From Pseudomonas sp. DG56-2 (GTDB lineage Bacteria > Pseudomonadota > Gammaproteobacteria > Pseudomonadales > Pseudomonadaceae): a DNA stretch of 64,000 nucleotides. Location of the stretch: positions 2,558,501 to 2,622,500 of the forward strand of contig NZ_CP032311.1 of NCBI RefSeq assembly GCF_004803755.1, read 5' to 3'. Each line of letters starts with the position of its first letter. Position 1 is the first letter of the stretch. The notes beneath the pieces were generated by a model. It had not been told where the DNA came from and searched no databases. It saw only the letters and a program-made list of their open reading frames with translations. Position numbers and translations under genes: made by a program. Shown one piece after another: positions 1-8,569 of the stretch.

Positions 1-1
1 G

Positions 2-331
2 TGTATTGGCGGTGAAATGGCCAAGAAGTTTGCCGAGGTAGGGCTCGGTTTCGTCAAGCTCAACAGCTATGTATACGACACCGCCGAGGCTCTGAAATTG
101 TCACCGCATGCCCACCATATGGGCACCACGCGAATGGCAGCGACGCCGGAATTTGGTGTGGTCGATGAAAACTGCAAGGTCTTTGGCACCGACAATCTGT
201 ACGTCGCAGGAAGCAGCATTTTTGCAACCGGTGGCGCTTCCAACCCGACCATGCCGCTGCTGCAATTTGCGCTCAGGCTGGCGGATCACCTGAATGACAA
301 AATGAGGTTGGCGGGCAGTGGGGTTTCTTGA
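2..331 (+). CDS. GMC-family oxidoreductase, C-terminal part (5' end outside window)
   Basis: The reading frame is open from the first bases of the window to a TGA at 329-331, so only about 109 C-terminal residues are present. They carry the GMC_oxred_C signature: a HHMGTTRM-type segment, then a VFGTDNLYVAGSSIFATGG block and an NPTMPLL stretch. In GMC flavoenzymes this part holds the catalytic histidine and closes the FAD site. Family members oxidise alcohols or sugars using FAD. The gene lies in the same direction as the exopolysaccharide genes, about 140 bases upstream of an acyltransferase, so it may oxidise a sugar of the polymer; that is inference. The N-terminal FAD-binding fold cannot be checked here. 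An internal ATG at 17 is not the real start. Confidence 0.85.
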   Translation, partial: CIGGEMAKKFAEVGLGFVKLNSYVYDTAEALKLSPHAHHMGTTRMAATPEFGVVDENCKVFGTDNLYVAGSSIFATGGASNPTMPLLQFALRLADHLNDKMRLAGSGVS

Positions 332-469
332 ACGAGGGCAAATCAGCTAGGGCTGAAGGCAACAAAGCAGTAGCAAGTAGGTGAGCGCAGTTCGGTCAGT
401 ACCAACAAGAACGAGACCGAATTCGTCTCAGGGACGGTCCAAAATCGCTTCATTTGCGAGGGTCGCAGA

Positions 470-1087
470 ATGTTCAGATGGGTAAGGAAGGCTTTGACGC
501 ATTATGTCATTTCAACCGGGCGAGGAGGCTCAACGTACAAAAAGTTCTGCAAACCGAATGGGCGAGAATGGGGAGAGTTCCTGACGCGATGGGGGAAATT
601 TCACTCAGTCGGCACCAACGTACATATCAATTGTGGCTGCAACGTGACCGACCCGACGCTTGTGCGAATTGGCAGTAACGTCGGCCTCTCGGACTGCACC
701 CTGATCGGCCACGACGGTGTCGTTGCACTGATTGAGGTCTGCTACGGCAAGCAACTCGATTCGGTCGGCTATATTGATATTCATGACAACTGCTTTATCG
801 GGCACGGTGCGATTGTCATGCCACGGGTGACCATCGGGCCTGATTCAATCGTTGCAGCAGGCGCCGTGGTTACCAAGGATGTGCCACCGGGCACGGTCGT
901 TGGCGGCAACCCGGCAAAGGTCATCTGCTCGACCGAGGAACTGATCAGGCGGGTCGAAGAACGCTGCGCTGCCTATCCGTGGATCGATCTGGTGAAGCAA
1001 CGCCAAGGTGCCTACGACCCAGCGCTTGAACCGACACTGGCGGCTCAGCGCAGGCAGTACTTTTTCGGGGAAGGTAGTAATGGATAA
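470..1087 (+). CDS. Hexapeptide-repeat acyltransferase (WcaF/colanic-acid type)
   Basis: A 205-residue protein with left-handed beta-helix hexapeptide repeats over residues 45-155 (IGSNVGL, IGHDGVV, IHDNCFIGHGAIVMPRVTIGPDSIVAAGAVV) and the terminal VPPGTVVGGNPAKVI motif of sugar O-acetyltransferases. It probably transfers an acetyl or other acyl group from CoA to a sugar of the exopolysaccharide unit in the cytosol. The ATG at 470 has a GAGGG ribosome site about 8 bases upstream. Its last 8 bases overlap the start of the next glycosyltransferase, which implies translational coupling. The acceptor sugar cannot be read from the sequence. Confidence 0.85.
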   Translation: MFRWVRKALTHYVISTGRGGSTYKKFCKPNGREWGEFLTRWGKFHSVGTNVHINCGCNVTDPTLVRIGSNVGLSDCTLIGHDGVVALIEVCYGKQLDSVGYIDIHDNCFIGHGAIVMPRVTIGPDSIVAAGAVVTKDVPPGTVVGGNPAKVICSTEELIRRVEERCAAYPWIDLVKQRQGAYDPALEPTLAAQRRQYFFGEGSNG

Positions 1088-2036
1088 AAAGCCCGTCGAT
1101 GTGCTGGTGGTCAACTTCAATACCGCGGGGTTGCTGCAGCCCATGTTTGACGCGCTGCGCCAGGCTGATAGCGAACAACTGGCGAGTTATCTGGTAGTGG
1201 ACAACGCCTCGGTCGACAACTCGCTTGAGTGCCTGGCCAGGGTATGCCCAGAGGCATTGGTGCTCAGCAATGAGAAAAATGTCGGTTTCGGGCGTGCCAA
1301 CAACCAACTGCTCGAGCATCTGCAGGGCAAATATGCCTTGCTGCTCAACACCGATGCTTTCGTTGCATCCGACACACTGCGCAAAACCGTCGAGTACATG
1401 GACGCCCACCCAGAGTGCGGCGTTCTTGGCGTGCGCCTGGAGGGGCGCGAAGGCGACCTGCAGCCCAGCTGTCGCTACTTTCCAACGCCGTTGAACATCT
1501 TCGTCTCGCGGACCGGCCTCGGTCGCTTTTTCCCGGGGCTGAAGATGGTCGATGAGATGAGCTGGGAGCATGATGCGGTCCGTGAATGCGACTGGCTGCC
1601 TGGCTGTTTTTACCTGGTTCGTCGAGAAGTGCTTGAGCAGGTGGGCTTGTTCGATCCTCGCTACTTTCTGTACTTCGAGGAAGTCGACCACTGCAAGCGA
1701 GTCAAGGAAGCGGGTTGGAAGGTGGTGTTCTACCCGCATACCACGGTCGTGCACATTGGCGGTGAAAGCTCAAAATCGGTTGCTGAACTCGAGACTGCCA
1801 GTCGCCAGTTATCGACCTATCAGATCGAAAGCGAGCTTCTGTATTTTCGCAAGCATCACGGCGTGCTCGGGCTGGCCTTGCACATGTTCCTGGTAATCCT
1901 GGGCGATCTGCTCCTGGCGCTCAAGGCGTTGTTGAAAGGACGTGGTTGGGCGGCCATCAAGTCGTGCTGGCGGCATACTCGCGCCACCTGGTCGCTGCTG
2001 TTCGATACCCGCTTCGCGAGTCAACCCACACGGTAG
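1080..2036 (+). CDS. Glycosyltransferase family 2 (rhamnosyltransferase-like)
   Basis: A 318-residue GT-A fold enzyme. The N-terminus reads VLVVNFNTAG, followed by the nucleotide-sugar/metal site ALLLNTDAFV near residue 90 and a CDWLPGCFYLVRR acceptor-loop segment, as in WcaE/RfbN-like rhamnosyltransferases. The C-terminal third has a hydrophobic segment (LALHMFLVILGDLLLALKALL) that probably anchors it to the inner membrane. I place the start at the ATG at 1080 behind GGGGAAGG. Longer in-frame starts at 1008 and after would run deep into the acyltransferase gene. It overlaps that gene by 8 bases and ends 8 bases before the next start, so the three are one operon. Donor and acceptor are unknown. 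Confidence 0.88.
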   Translation: MDKKPVDVLVVNFNTAGLLQPMFDALRQADSEQLASYLVVDNASVDNSLECLARVCPEALVLSNEKNVGFGRANNQLLEHLQGKYALLLNTDAFVASDTLRKTVEYMDAHPECGVLGVRLEGREGDLQPSCRYFPTPLNIFVSRTGLGRFFPGLKMVDEMSWEHDAVRECDWLPGCFYLVRREVLEQVGLFDPRYFLYFEEVDHCKRVKEAGWKVVFYPHTTVVHIGGESSKSVAELETASRQLSTYQIESELLYFRKHHGVLGLALHMFLVILGDLLLALKALLKGRGWAAIKSCWRHTRATWSLLFDTRFASQPTR

Positions 2037-2044
2037 GTGAAGTC

Positions 2045-2569
2045 ATGTTTGAAAATGTACGTGCGGACTTGCGAGCCCATGGAGGTGACTGGGGGGCTCA
2101 GGGGTTCTGGGTGCTGTTGGTGTACCGGTTTGGACGCTGGCGCTACAGCCTGCGGCCGGCATTGCTTAGAAAGCTCTGCTCCTTTGTCTACAAGGTGCTG
2201 TTCAAACTGGTGCAGATCATTACCGGGGTAGAGTTGCCGTGCGAAGCGGTCATTGGGCGCAATTTTGTCATCGACCATTTTGGCGGAATCATCATCAGCG
2301 GCTATGCCCAATTTGGCGATGACTGCCGGATTCGAAACGGTGTGGTGGTCGGTTTGAAAAATGTAAACGAGCCGACGGCGCCGGTATTCGGAAACAACGT
2401 GGATATCGGTGCGGGTGCCAAGGTGCTCGGCAATATACGTATTGGCAACAATGTGGTGATCGGCTCGAACGCGGTAGTGTTGATCGATGTGCCGGATAAC
2501 TCCCTGGCTGTCGGAGTGCCGGCCACTATAAAAAGTAGAAAGTTCGCAGAAAACATGGAGTACACATGA
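2045..2569 (+). CDS. Serine-acetyltransferase-like hexapeptide acyltransferase
   Basis: A 174-residue protein of the LbetaH serine acetyltransferase type. Residues 60-165 form hexapeptide repeats (IGRNFVIDHFGGIIISG, FGDDCRIRNGVVVG, FGNNVDIGAGAKVLG, IRIGNNVVIGSNAVV) and it ends with the VPDNSLAVGVPATIK tail. It is much shorter than housekeeping CysE (about 270 residues), lacks CysE's helical N-terminal domain, and sits in a polysaccharide operon. A polysaccharide acyltransferase is therefore more likely than cysteine synthesis. The ATG at 2045 follows GGTGA, 9 bases after the previous stop; earlier in-frame starts lie inside the glycosyltransferase gene and were rejected. Confidence 0.82.
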   Translation: MFENVRADLRAHGGDWGAQGFWVLLVYRFGRWRYSLRPALLRKLCSFVYKVLFKLVQIITGVELPCEAVIGRNFVIDHFGGIIISGYAQFGDDCRIRNGVVVGLKNVNEPTAPVFGNNVDIGAGAKVLGNIRIGNNVVIGSNAVVLIDVPDNSLAVGVPATIKSRKFAENMEYT

Positions 2570-2610
2570 TTCAACCGATGTGCGGCAGGCTAAATCGGTT
2601 GTTTTGTTGA
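2566..2610 (+). CDS. Possible 14-codon mini-ORF inside a hairpin
   Basis: ATG at 2566-2568 overlaps the TGA of the acyltransferase gene (ATGA) and opens a 14-codon frame ending TGA at 2608-2610. The peptide would start MIQPMCGR. The frame spans a perfect inverted repeat (2572-2601). It may be a coupled leader controlling the downstream glycosyltransferase, or chance; there is no ribosome site beyond the coupling. Confidence 0.2.
   Translation: MIQPMCGRLNRLFC
2572..2601 (+). terminator. Intra-operon hairpin with T-tract (attenuator-like)
   Basis: CAACCGAT (2572-2579) and ATCGGTTG (2594-2601) form a perfect 8-bp stem with a 14-base loop, followed by TTTTGTT. This is the shape of a weak intrinsic terminator. 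It sits between the acyltransferase and the next glycosyltransferase, both plus strand, so it would lower rather than stop expression of distal genes. Confidence 0.5.
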
Positions 2611-2628
2611 AGTCCTTAGGTGGGGCGC

Positions 2629-3606
2629 ATGGTGACAGGTATCGGTGTTGTGGTTATCGGTCGCAACGAAGGCCAGCGGCTTGAACGTTGTCTGGCGTCG
2701 TTGCGGGGAGGGGCGGACAAAATTGTTTATGTTGACTCCGGTTCGACTGATGGCTCAGTGCAAATGGCGTTGGCGCGTGGGGTGCAGGTGCTGGCGCTGG
2801 ACCTGAGCGTTCCTTTCACTGCCGCACGCGCTCGCAACGAAGGATTTGCCTGTTTGCAACGGCTGTTGCCAGCGATGCGCCATGTGCAATTTGTCGATGG
2901 CGATTGCGAAGTCGATGCTGGCTGGCTGGCCAAGGCCCAGGCCTTTCTCGATGCTCACCCCGAGGTAGCGGTGGTGTGTGGACGTCGTCGCGAGCGCTTT
3001 CCGCAACGCTCGGTGTATAACTTGCTGTGCGATCTAGAATGGGACACGCCCACCGGCCAGGCCAAGGCCTGCGGTGGTGACGCGCTGATGCGTGCCGATG
3101 CCTTCGCCGCGATAGGTGGGTATCGTCCGGACCTGATCGCCGGCGAAGAGCCGGAGTTGTGCGTACGCCTGCGCGCAAACGGCTGGAAAATCTGGCGGCT
3201 GGCCGATGAGATGACGTTGCACGATGCCGCCATGACCCGTTTCAGCCAGTGGTGGCGACGTAGCATGCGCACCGGCTATGCCTTTGCCGAGGGCACTTTC
3301 CTGCATGGGGCGGCGCCAGAATTGCATTGGCAGCGCGAATCACGTCGCGCCTGGATCTGGGGCCTTGGTGTACCGCTGGGCATTGTCTTGGCGAGTGTCC
3401 TGCTCGGCGGCTGGGGGCTCCTTCTAGGGTTGATCTACCCACTGCAGGCGGTGCGGTTGGCACGCCGTGGTAGTCGATCTGCACGGGAAAACTGGCTGCA
3501 GGCGGTGTTCCTGGTGCTTGGAAAGTTTCCCGAGATGCTCGGCCAGCTCAAGTTTCTGTTGAACCGATACGGTAGCGGCAAGGCGGCATTGATTGAGTAC
3601 AAGTGA
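2629..3606 (+). CDS. Glycosyltransferase family 2, membrane associated
   Basis: About 325 residues. The GT-A domain begins GVVVIGRNEG, with the donor-binding segment VYVDSGSTDGS and the metal site VQFVDGDCEV. The GGDALMRADAFAAIGGYRPDLIAGEEPELCVRLR block is the acceptor region common to GT2 enzymes. Two hydrophobic segments near residues 245-280 suggest inner-membrane attachment. I chose the ATG at 2629 because AGGTGG lies 5 bases before it; a GTG at 2620 in frame is possible but lies within that ribosome site. It probably adds one sugar to the lipid-linked repeat unit. The 59-base gap before it holds the hairpin listed separately. Confidence 0.86.
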   Translation: MVTGIGVVVIGRNEGQRLERCLASLRGGADKIVYVDSGSTDGSVQMALARGVQVLALDLSVPFTAARARNEGFACLQRLLPAMRHVQFVDGDCEVDAGWLAKAQAFLDAHPEVAVVCGRRRERFPQRSVYNLLCDLEWDTPTGQAKACGGDALMRADAFAAIGGYRPDLIAGEEPELCVRLRANGWKIWRLADEMTLHDAAMTRFSQWWRRSMRTGYAFAEGTFLHGAAPELHWQRESRRAWIWGLGVPLGIVLASVLLGGWGLLLGLIYPLQAVRLARRGSRSARENWLQAVFLVLGKFPEMLGQLKFLLNRYGSGKAALIEYK

Positions 3607-3643
3607 GTTCTGTCCCTAACGCGAGCATTTATTCGGGTACCTA

Positions 3644-4846
3644 ATGCGCATTGCATATTTCATCAATCAGTATCCCAAGGTCAGTCACAGCTTCATTCGA
3701 CGCGAAATCCTGGCGTTGGAACGCCTGGGGGTCGAGGTTCAACGCATTGCCTTGCGTGGTTGGGACGCTGACCTGCAGGATGCAGAAGATATCAATGAGC
3801 GAGATAGAACCCGTTACGTCCTCCAAGAAGGGGTCAAAGGGCTGCTAAAGCCGGTAATGCAGGTGCTGCGCAGTCGACCGCAACGATTTTTTTCGACCTT
3901 GTGGCTGGCCCTGCGCATGGGCCTGCGAGCCGATCGCGCCTGGCCTTATCATCTGGTCTACCTGGCCGAGGCGTGTCGCCTGCTGCAATGGTTGCAGGCT
4001 GATGGCGCGGAACACGTGCATGCGCATTTCGGCACCAACTCCACCGAGGTGGTCATGTTGGCAAACGCACTAGGCGGGCCTGCCTACAGTTTTACCGTGC
4101 ATGGGCCGGAGGAATTCGACAAACCGCAGTTCCTCCATCTGGGCGAAAAGGTTCGACGCGCAGCATTTGTAGCCGCCGTCAGCTCATTTGGGCGCAGCCA
4201 GCTGTTTCGCTGGGTAGCGCACGGGCACTGGGAGAAAGTGAAGGTGGTGCACTGCGGTCTTGAGCCCGCGTTTCACCAGATTGCTGCGGTGGCAGCGCCT
4301 TCGGTACCGCGTCTGGTGTGCGTAGGCCGCTTGTGCGAGCAGAAGGGCCAGCTTTTTCTACTTGAGGCTGCGCGGGTACTGGCCGCGCAGTCGTTGACAT
4401 TCGAGATCGTTCTGGCTGGCGATGGGGAAATGCGCGAACAGATCGAAGCGCTGATCGCTGAACATGGTTTGCAGGCGCAGGTGCGCATAACGGGCTGGAT
4501 CAGTAGCGCTCAGGTCCGCGAAGAAATCCTTGCCGCCCGTGCCTTGGTGTTGCCCAGCTTCGCCGAGGGCTTGCCGGTGGTGATCATGGAGGCCATGGCG
4601 TTACGCCGGCCAGTGCTCACGACCTTTGTCGCCGGGATTCCCGAACTGGTTCGCCAGGGCGAGAATGGCTGGCTGTTTCCTGCGGGCGCTGTAGACGAAT
4701 TGGCTGCTGCGATGGCGGACTGCATTGCGCAACCTGTCGAGGTTTTGCAACGAATGGGTGACGCGGCTTATCAGCGCGTGCTGCAGCGGCATGATATCGA
4801 TACCGAAGCGGCAAAGTTGCTCAGTTACTTCAAGGCTTATGCATGA
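3644..4846 (+). CDS. Glycosyltransferase family 4 (GT-B, WcaL-like)
   Basis: A 400-residue GT-B enzyme. The N-terminal half has YFINQYPKVSHSFIRREI, the entry motif of colanic-acid WcaL and related enzymes, and HVHAHFG near residue 125. The C-terminal donor domain shows VCVGRLCEQKGQ, then the EX7E-type block LPSFAEGLPVVIMEAMALRRPV and PELVRQGENGWLFPAG. These identify a retaining nucleotide-sugar transferase acting at the cytosolic face of the inner membrane. It follows the previous gene by 37 bases and overlaps the next by 4 bases (ATGA at 4843-4846). The ribosome site before 3644 is weak, which fits coupling. The sugar transferred is not predictable. Confidence 0.88.
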   Translation: MRIAYFINQYPKVSHSFIRREILALERLGVEVQRIALRGWDADLQDAEDINERDRTRYVLQEGVKGLLKPVMQVLRSRPQRFFSTLWLALRMGLRADRAWPYHLVYLAEACRLLQWLQADGAEHVHAHFGTNSTEVVMLANALGGPAYSFTVHGPEEFDKPQFLHLGEKVRRAAFVAAVSSFGRSQLFRWVAHGHWEKVKVVHCGLEPAFHQIAAVAAPSVPRLVCVGRLCEQKGQLFLLEAARVLAAQSLTFEIVLAGDGEMREQIEALIAEHGLQAQVRITGWISSAQVREEILAARALVLPSFAEGLPVVIMEAMALRRPVLTTFVAGIPELVRQGENGWLFPAGAVDELAAAMADCIAQPVEVLQRMGDAAYQRVLQRHDIDTEAAKLLSYFKAYA

Positions 4847-6042
4847 TTACGTTATTGACTGGGTTAGTCGGCTGGTTCCTGGGGGCATTGGCGGTTCTTG
4901 CCTTGTTACCGGTGCTGGTGCTGTTCGCGCAGGTTCTGCTCGCCTGTCTGCCTGGGCGGCCTGCGGTGCAATTGAGCAGTTCACGGCCGCGTGTAGCGGT
5001 GCTGATGCCTGCGCACAACGAGTCGCCAATCATACTCAAGGCACTTGAAAGTATTCACGGTCAGTTGCAGGAAGGCGATCAGTTGCTGGTGGTTGCCGAC
5101 AATTGCACGGATGACACCGCCGCGCTGGCCCGTTCGGCGGGAGCGCAGGTGGTGGAGCGTCAGGACGCACTGCGTCGGGGCAAGGGGTATGCCTTGGATT
5201 TTGGCGTGCGCCATCTGGCCGATACGCCGCCGCAGGTGGTGATCATTGTCGATGCCGATTGTCAGGTCGGCGAAGGGGCCATCGATCTTCTGGCCCGCAG
5301 CTGCGCCGGCACCGGCCGGCCCGCTCAGGCGTTGTATCTGACCCGTGCTCCGGCAGGCGCCGGTCTTAAGGTGCAGGTTGCCGAGTTCGCCTGGCGGGTA
5401 AAGAACCTGGTACGGCCGCGAGGCTCTGCGCGTGTCGGCTTGCCCTGCCAACTGATGGGCGCGGGAATGGCGATTGCCTGGGAGGATCTGGCATTGATCG
5501 ACTTGGCCAACGGTCACCTGGTAGAGGACATAAAAATGGGCGTGGATTTTTGCCAAAATGGCAAGCCGCCGGTGTTCTGTCCTGCCGCGCAGGTAACCAG
5601 TTACTTTCCAAGCAGTGATGAAGGCCTGACCTCCCAACGTACCCGATGGGAACATGGCCATCTGGGTATGCTCCTGGGCGATGCGCCAAGATTGGTCCTG
5701 CAGTCCATTGCCCGACGCAATTGGAACCTGCTGGCCATGACCATCGACCTGATGGTGCCGCCACTGGCGTTGTTGGTGCTGACGTTGGTGGCGATCTTCA
5801 GCGTCTCGTGGGTGGCATTCGCGCTTTTCGATGTACTGGCTCCGGCGCTGATCGCGTCGGGCGCGATGGTCATGTTGGGTGCTGCGGTTCTATTGGCCTG
5901 GAGCCAGTTTTCTCGCGAAGTCATCGCCTTTTCAGTGCTGTTGTATGCGCCGTTCTATGCGGCAAGGAAAATACCGTTGTACCTGGGCTTTCTGATCAAG
6001 CGCCAAGTTGAATGGGTGCGCTCAAAGCGAGATGACAGCTAA
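4843..6042 (+). CDS. Polytopic glycosyltransferase family 2 (processive-type QxxRW motif)
   Basis: A 399-residue membrane glycosyltransferase. An N-terminal membrane segment (residues 2-38) is followed by a GT2 domain: VLMPAHNES, VVADNCTDDT, IIVDADCQV and the QRTRW motif of cellulose/hyaluronan-synthase-like enzymes around residue 265. Three more membrane segments lie between about residues 300 and 380. The start overlaps the preceding stop and its TAA shares one base with the next ATG, so it is tightly coupled in the operon. It might be the chain-extending enzyme or add a branch. Length is close to other bacterial GT2 proteins of the N-glycosyltransferase type. Confidence 0.86.
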   Translation: MITLLTGLVGWFLGALAVLALLPVLVLFAQVLLACLPGRPAVQLSSSRPRVAVLMPAHNESPIILKALESIHGQLQEGDQLLVVADNCTDDTAALARSAGAQVVERQDALRRGKGYALDFGVRHLADTPPQVVIIVDADCQVGEGAIDLLARSCAGTGRPAQALYLTRAPAGAGLKVQVAEFAWRVKNLVRPRGSARVGLPCQLMGAGMAIAWEDLALIDLANGHLVEDIKMGVDFCQNGKPPVFCPAAQVTSYFPSSDEGLTSQRTRWEHGHLGMLLGDAPRLVLQSIARRNWNLLAMTIDLMVPPLALLVLTLVAIFSVSWVAFALFDVLAPALIASGAMVMLGAAVLLAWSQFSREVIAFSVLLYAPFYAARKIPLYLGFLIKRQVEWVRSKRDDS

Positions 6043-6809
6043 TGACCGAGACCGCGCAGACAAGCTGGAAGAGGATTATCGGTAAACTTCGAGTGGTCAG
6101 TGACCCTGGGGACAAGCAAGGTTTGCTTCAGGCCTTGGCCGATCCCGAGGTGCCGACAGTGCTTGGCTTCGTCAATGCCCATGCCATGAACCTGGTAGCA
6201 GATCATGCCGATTACACCAACGTTCTTTCGGCCGCGGATGTGTTATTACGCGATGGTATCGGTATGGCGATTCTGTTCAGGCGCCTAGGCCTGGACCCTG
6301 GCCTGAACATGAACGGCACCGACTTCATTCCAGAATTACTCACCGCGTTCAAAGGCCGACGTGTCGCGTTCTGGGGCACGGAAGAACCATTTTTGAACCA
6401 GGCAGTGCAGCGCAGCGAAAGTCAATTCGGCGTGGAGGTTGTATCGGTTCATCATGGCTTTGCCGAGGTGGACACCTACATCTATCTGGCGCGGCACCTG
6501 CAGCCGGAATTGATTGTGTTGGGCATGGGCATGCCCCGGCAGGAAGTCGTTGCGGCGCGGTTGACGGCGGTAGGTGTGCCTTGCCTGATCGTGTGTGGAG
6601 GCGCGATTCTGGATTTTCTTGGCGGCAAGGTCACCCGGGCCCCGCTTTGGCTACGTAAAGTGGGTGGCGAGTGGATATTCCGCTTGTTACGCGAGCCCAA
6701 GCGCTTGTTCATGCGCTATGTGGTCGGCAACCCTCTGTTCCTGCTGCGTATGCTTTTTTGCACCAAAGCGGCGATGAAGGATGATCGACGAACGCCCAGG
6801 CTTTTCTAG
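6042..6809 (+). CDS. WecG/TagA/CpsF-family glycosyltransferase
   Basis: A 255-residue GT26 enzyme. The hallmark sequence is present: VNAHAMNLVADHADY near residue 45, DGIGMAI, LNMNGTDFIPELL, then VLGMGMPRQE and VCGGAILDFLGGKVTRAP. Family members transfer ManNAc(A) or glucuronic acid type sugars to lipid-linked intermediates at the cytosolic membrane face. It is probably the last gene of the first transcription block, because the next plus-strand gene begins 240 bases on after an AT-rich gap. Its exact donor is unknown. The start ATG shares one base with the previous TAA. Confidence 0.88.
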   Translation: MTETAQTSWKRIIGKLRVVSDPGDKQGLLQALADPEVPTVLGFVNAHAMNLVADHADYTNVLSAADVLLRDGIGMAILFRRLGLDPGLNMNGTDFIPELLTAFKGRRVAFWGTEEPFLNQAVQRSESQFGVEVVSVHHGFAEVDTYIYLARHLQPELIVLGMGMPRQEVVAARLTAVGVPCLIVCGGAILDFLGGKVTRAPLWLRKVGGEWIFRLLREPKRLFMRYVVGNPLFLLRMLFCTKAAMKDDRRTPRLF

Positions 6810-6939
6810 AGCGGCTGGTTATCGACGATGGTGGCAATGGTTGAAAACCCGTGGCAAGGCAGAATCAAGCCACCAGATCAGCAATGTGCTGCTACAGTGA
6901 TATCAAGCGCTCCCTTATGGCCGAGAAATATTTGGCGGC

Positions 6940-7045
6940 GAAAGAGCAGCTTCATACTTATTAATTTTCCTTATAAAACCGTACTTGGTTTTTAGTATTT
7001 CTTTGGTTGTTGAAAAGCGTTAGGCATCTCACGTCAATGAGGTTT
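6940..7045 (+). promoter_or_regulatory. AT-rich intergenic stretch, probable promoter region of the priming transferase
   Basis: The gap 6810-7049 becomes strongly AT-rich from about 6940. It contains TTATAA-like -10 candidates near 6970 and a tract GGTTTTTAGTATTTCTTTGG, unlike the GC-rich genes on either side. No well-spaced -35/-10 pair stands out, so I only claim that transcription control of the following gene lies here. Confidence 0.3.
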
Positions 7046-7049
7046 GATA

Positions 7050-8471
7050 ATGGTTTTCGAGCCCAGAAGTAGCCGCTCATTGCTCCAGCGAAGAAGCAGT
7101 GTCAGTAACGCCATTCAAGCAGGCCTCGACGGCGTGGCTGTGACCGGAGTGGCCTGGTACCTGATCTACGACCAGATCGGATATATAACCTCCGATTACG
7201 TCATCATGCTGCTGTTATTGATTGGCGCATTGGCCGTCATCTATGACCATTACGCCATTTACCGCAGCAATGTCGGGCTTTCCATCAAAGCGTTCAGGCT
7301 GTTCAAGGCGTGGTCGGCAACCTTTTGCTTTCTTGTGGTCATGGCCTTCCTCACCAAGCAAAGTGAGAAGTATTCACGCATGCTGGTGGGTGAGTTATTT
7401 GTCATTGGTTATTTCGTACAATTGTTTTTACACTTTGTTGTACGTGAGGTGCAAAAGAAATTTCTCGAACACTCCTACCGGTTGGAAAATGCGCTAATTA
7501 TTGGCGCTGGTGATTTGGCGAACTTTCTGTACTTGAAAATAAGTAATAATCCCTGGTTCGGTGAGCGCGTTGTTGGCTGTGTGCTGGTGGGGGAGGGCGA
7601 CGACAATGCAAAGATGAGCGCGGAGGGAAAGCAGCGATTATCGGTATTGGGACATATCGATGATCTTGATGACATTGTCGTCCAGCATGCAATTAGAACG
7701 GTGTACCTGGTAACGCCGTTAAGTGGCTCGGAAGTTATCAATGACGTCTATCTGAAACTGCTCGACAAATGCATCGCAGTCAATTGGGTGCCCGATATCT
7801 TTTCACTGCGCTTGATCAATCATAGCGTGCGTGAAATTTCCGGAATACCGGTGCTGACGTTGTCCGAGACACCGCTGACGGGCACCAGCCTGTTTTTGAA
7901 GAACCTCGAAGACAAAGTACTGGCGGCACTCATCCTTCTGATGGCATCGCCTGTACTGTTGGCCATTGCCGCGTGTATCAAACTCGATAGCCCGGGGCCG
8001 GTGTTCTTTCGTCAGGAACGCATGGGCTGGACAGGGGAATCCTTCCGTATCTGGAAGTTCAGAAGCATGTTTGTTCATCAGGAAAATGGAGAGGTCAAAC
8101 AGGCGCAGAAGAATGATTCTCGACTGACCAGGGTTGGGGCGTTTATTCGCCGCACAAGCCTTGACGAGTTGCCCCAGCTGTTCAACGTATTGATGGGTGA
8201 AATGTCATTAGTAGGGCCGCGCCCCCACGCGCTGCAGCACGACACCCAGTACTCCCAGGACATCGTTGACTACTTTGCCCGGCACAACATCAAGCCGGGC
8301 ATGACCGGGCTCGCCCAGGTACGTGGGTTCAGAGGCGAAACCAAGGAAATCGAGCAGATGATCCAGCGGGTCGACTCGGATATCGAGTACATCAATAACT
8401 GGTCGTTGTGGCTGGATTTCGTGATTCTGGTACGGACCCTGAACGCCTTTACCGGCAAGCAGGCTTACTAG
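7050..8471 (+). CDS. Undecaprenyl-phosphate sugar phosphotransferase (WcaJ/PssY type)
   Basis: About 473 residues with the classic PHPT layout. N-terminal membrane helices (about residues 20-130) are followed by a Rossmann-like domain with ALIIGAGDLANFLY. A further hydrophobic segment near residue 290 precedes the C-terminal catalytic domain: DSPGPVFFRQERMGW, FRIWKFRSM, RRTSLDELPQLFNVLMGEMSLVGPRP and KPGMTGLAQVRG. The enzyme transfers a hexose-1-phosphate from a nucleotide sugar to undecaprenyl phosphate, the first step of repeat-unit assembly. I prefer the ATG at 7050, with GAGG 7 bases upstream, over a TTG at 7044. Its place next to the glycosyltransferases supports one exopolysaccharide locus. 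Confidence 0.93.
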   Translation: MVFEPRSSRSLLQRRSSVSNAIQAGLDGVAVTGVAWYLIYDQIGYITSDYVIMLLLLIGALAVIYDHYAIYRSNVGLSIKAFRLFKAWSATFCFLVVMAFLTKQSEKYSRMLVGELFVIGYFVQLFLHFVVREVQKKFLEHSYRLENALIIGAGDLANFLYLKISNNPWFGERVVGCVLVGEGDDNAKMSAEGKQRLSVLGHIDDLDDIVVQHAIRTVYLVTPLSGSEVINDVYLKLLDKCIAVNWVPDIFSLRLINHSVREISGIPVLTLSETPLTGTSLFLKNLEDKVLAALILLMASPVLLAIAACIKLDSPGPVFFRQERMGWTGESFRIWKFRSMFVHQENGEVKQAQKNDSRLTRVGAFIRRTSLDELPQLFNVLMGEMSLVGPRPHALQHDTQYSQDIVDYFARHNIKPGMTGLAQVRGFRGETKEIEQMIQRVDSDIEYINNWSLWLDFVILVRTLNAFTGKQAY

Positions 8472-8490
8472 TGCGTCGATGATTCCTACC

Positions 8491-8518
8491 GGCCCTCTGC
8501 GCGTCCAGGCGCAGGGCC
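8491..8518. terminator. Imperfect GC hairpin between convergent genes
   Basis: GGCCCTCTGCGC (8491-8502) pairs with GCGCAGGGCC (8509-8518), leaving a two-base bulge and a short loop. It lies between two genes that converge and is the only strong stem there. No T-tract follows on either side. Confidence 0.45.
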
Positions 8519-8569
8519 TGGATAAGATCCACAATGGGGTGGACCTTATCGTCACAGTGCAGCGCCATG

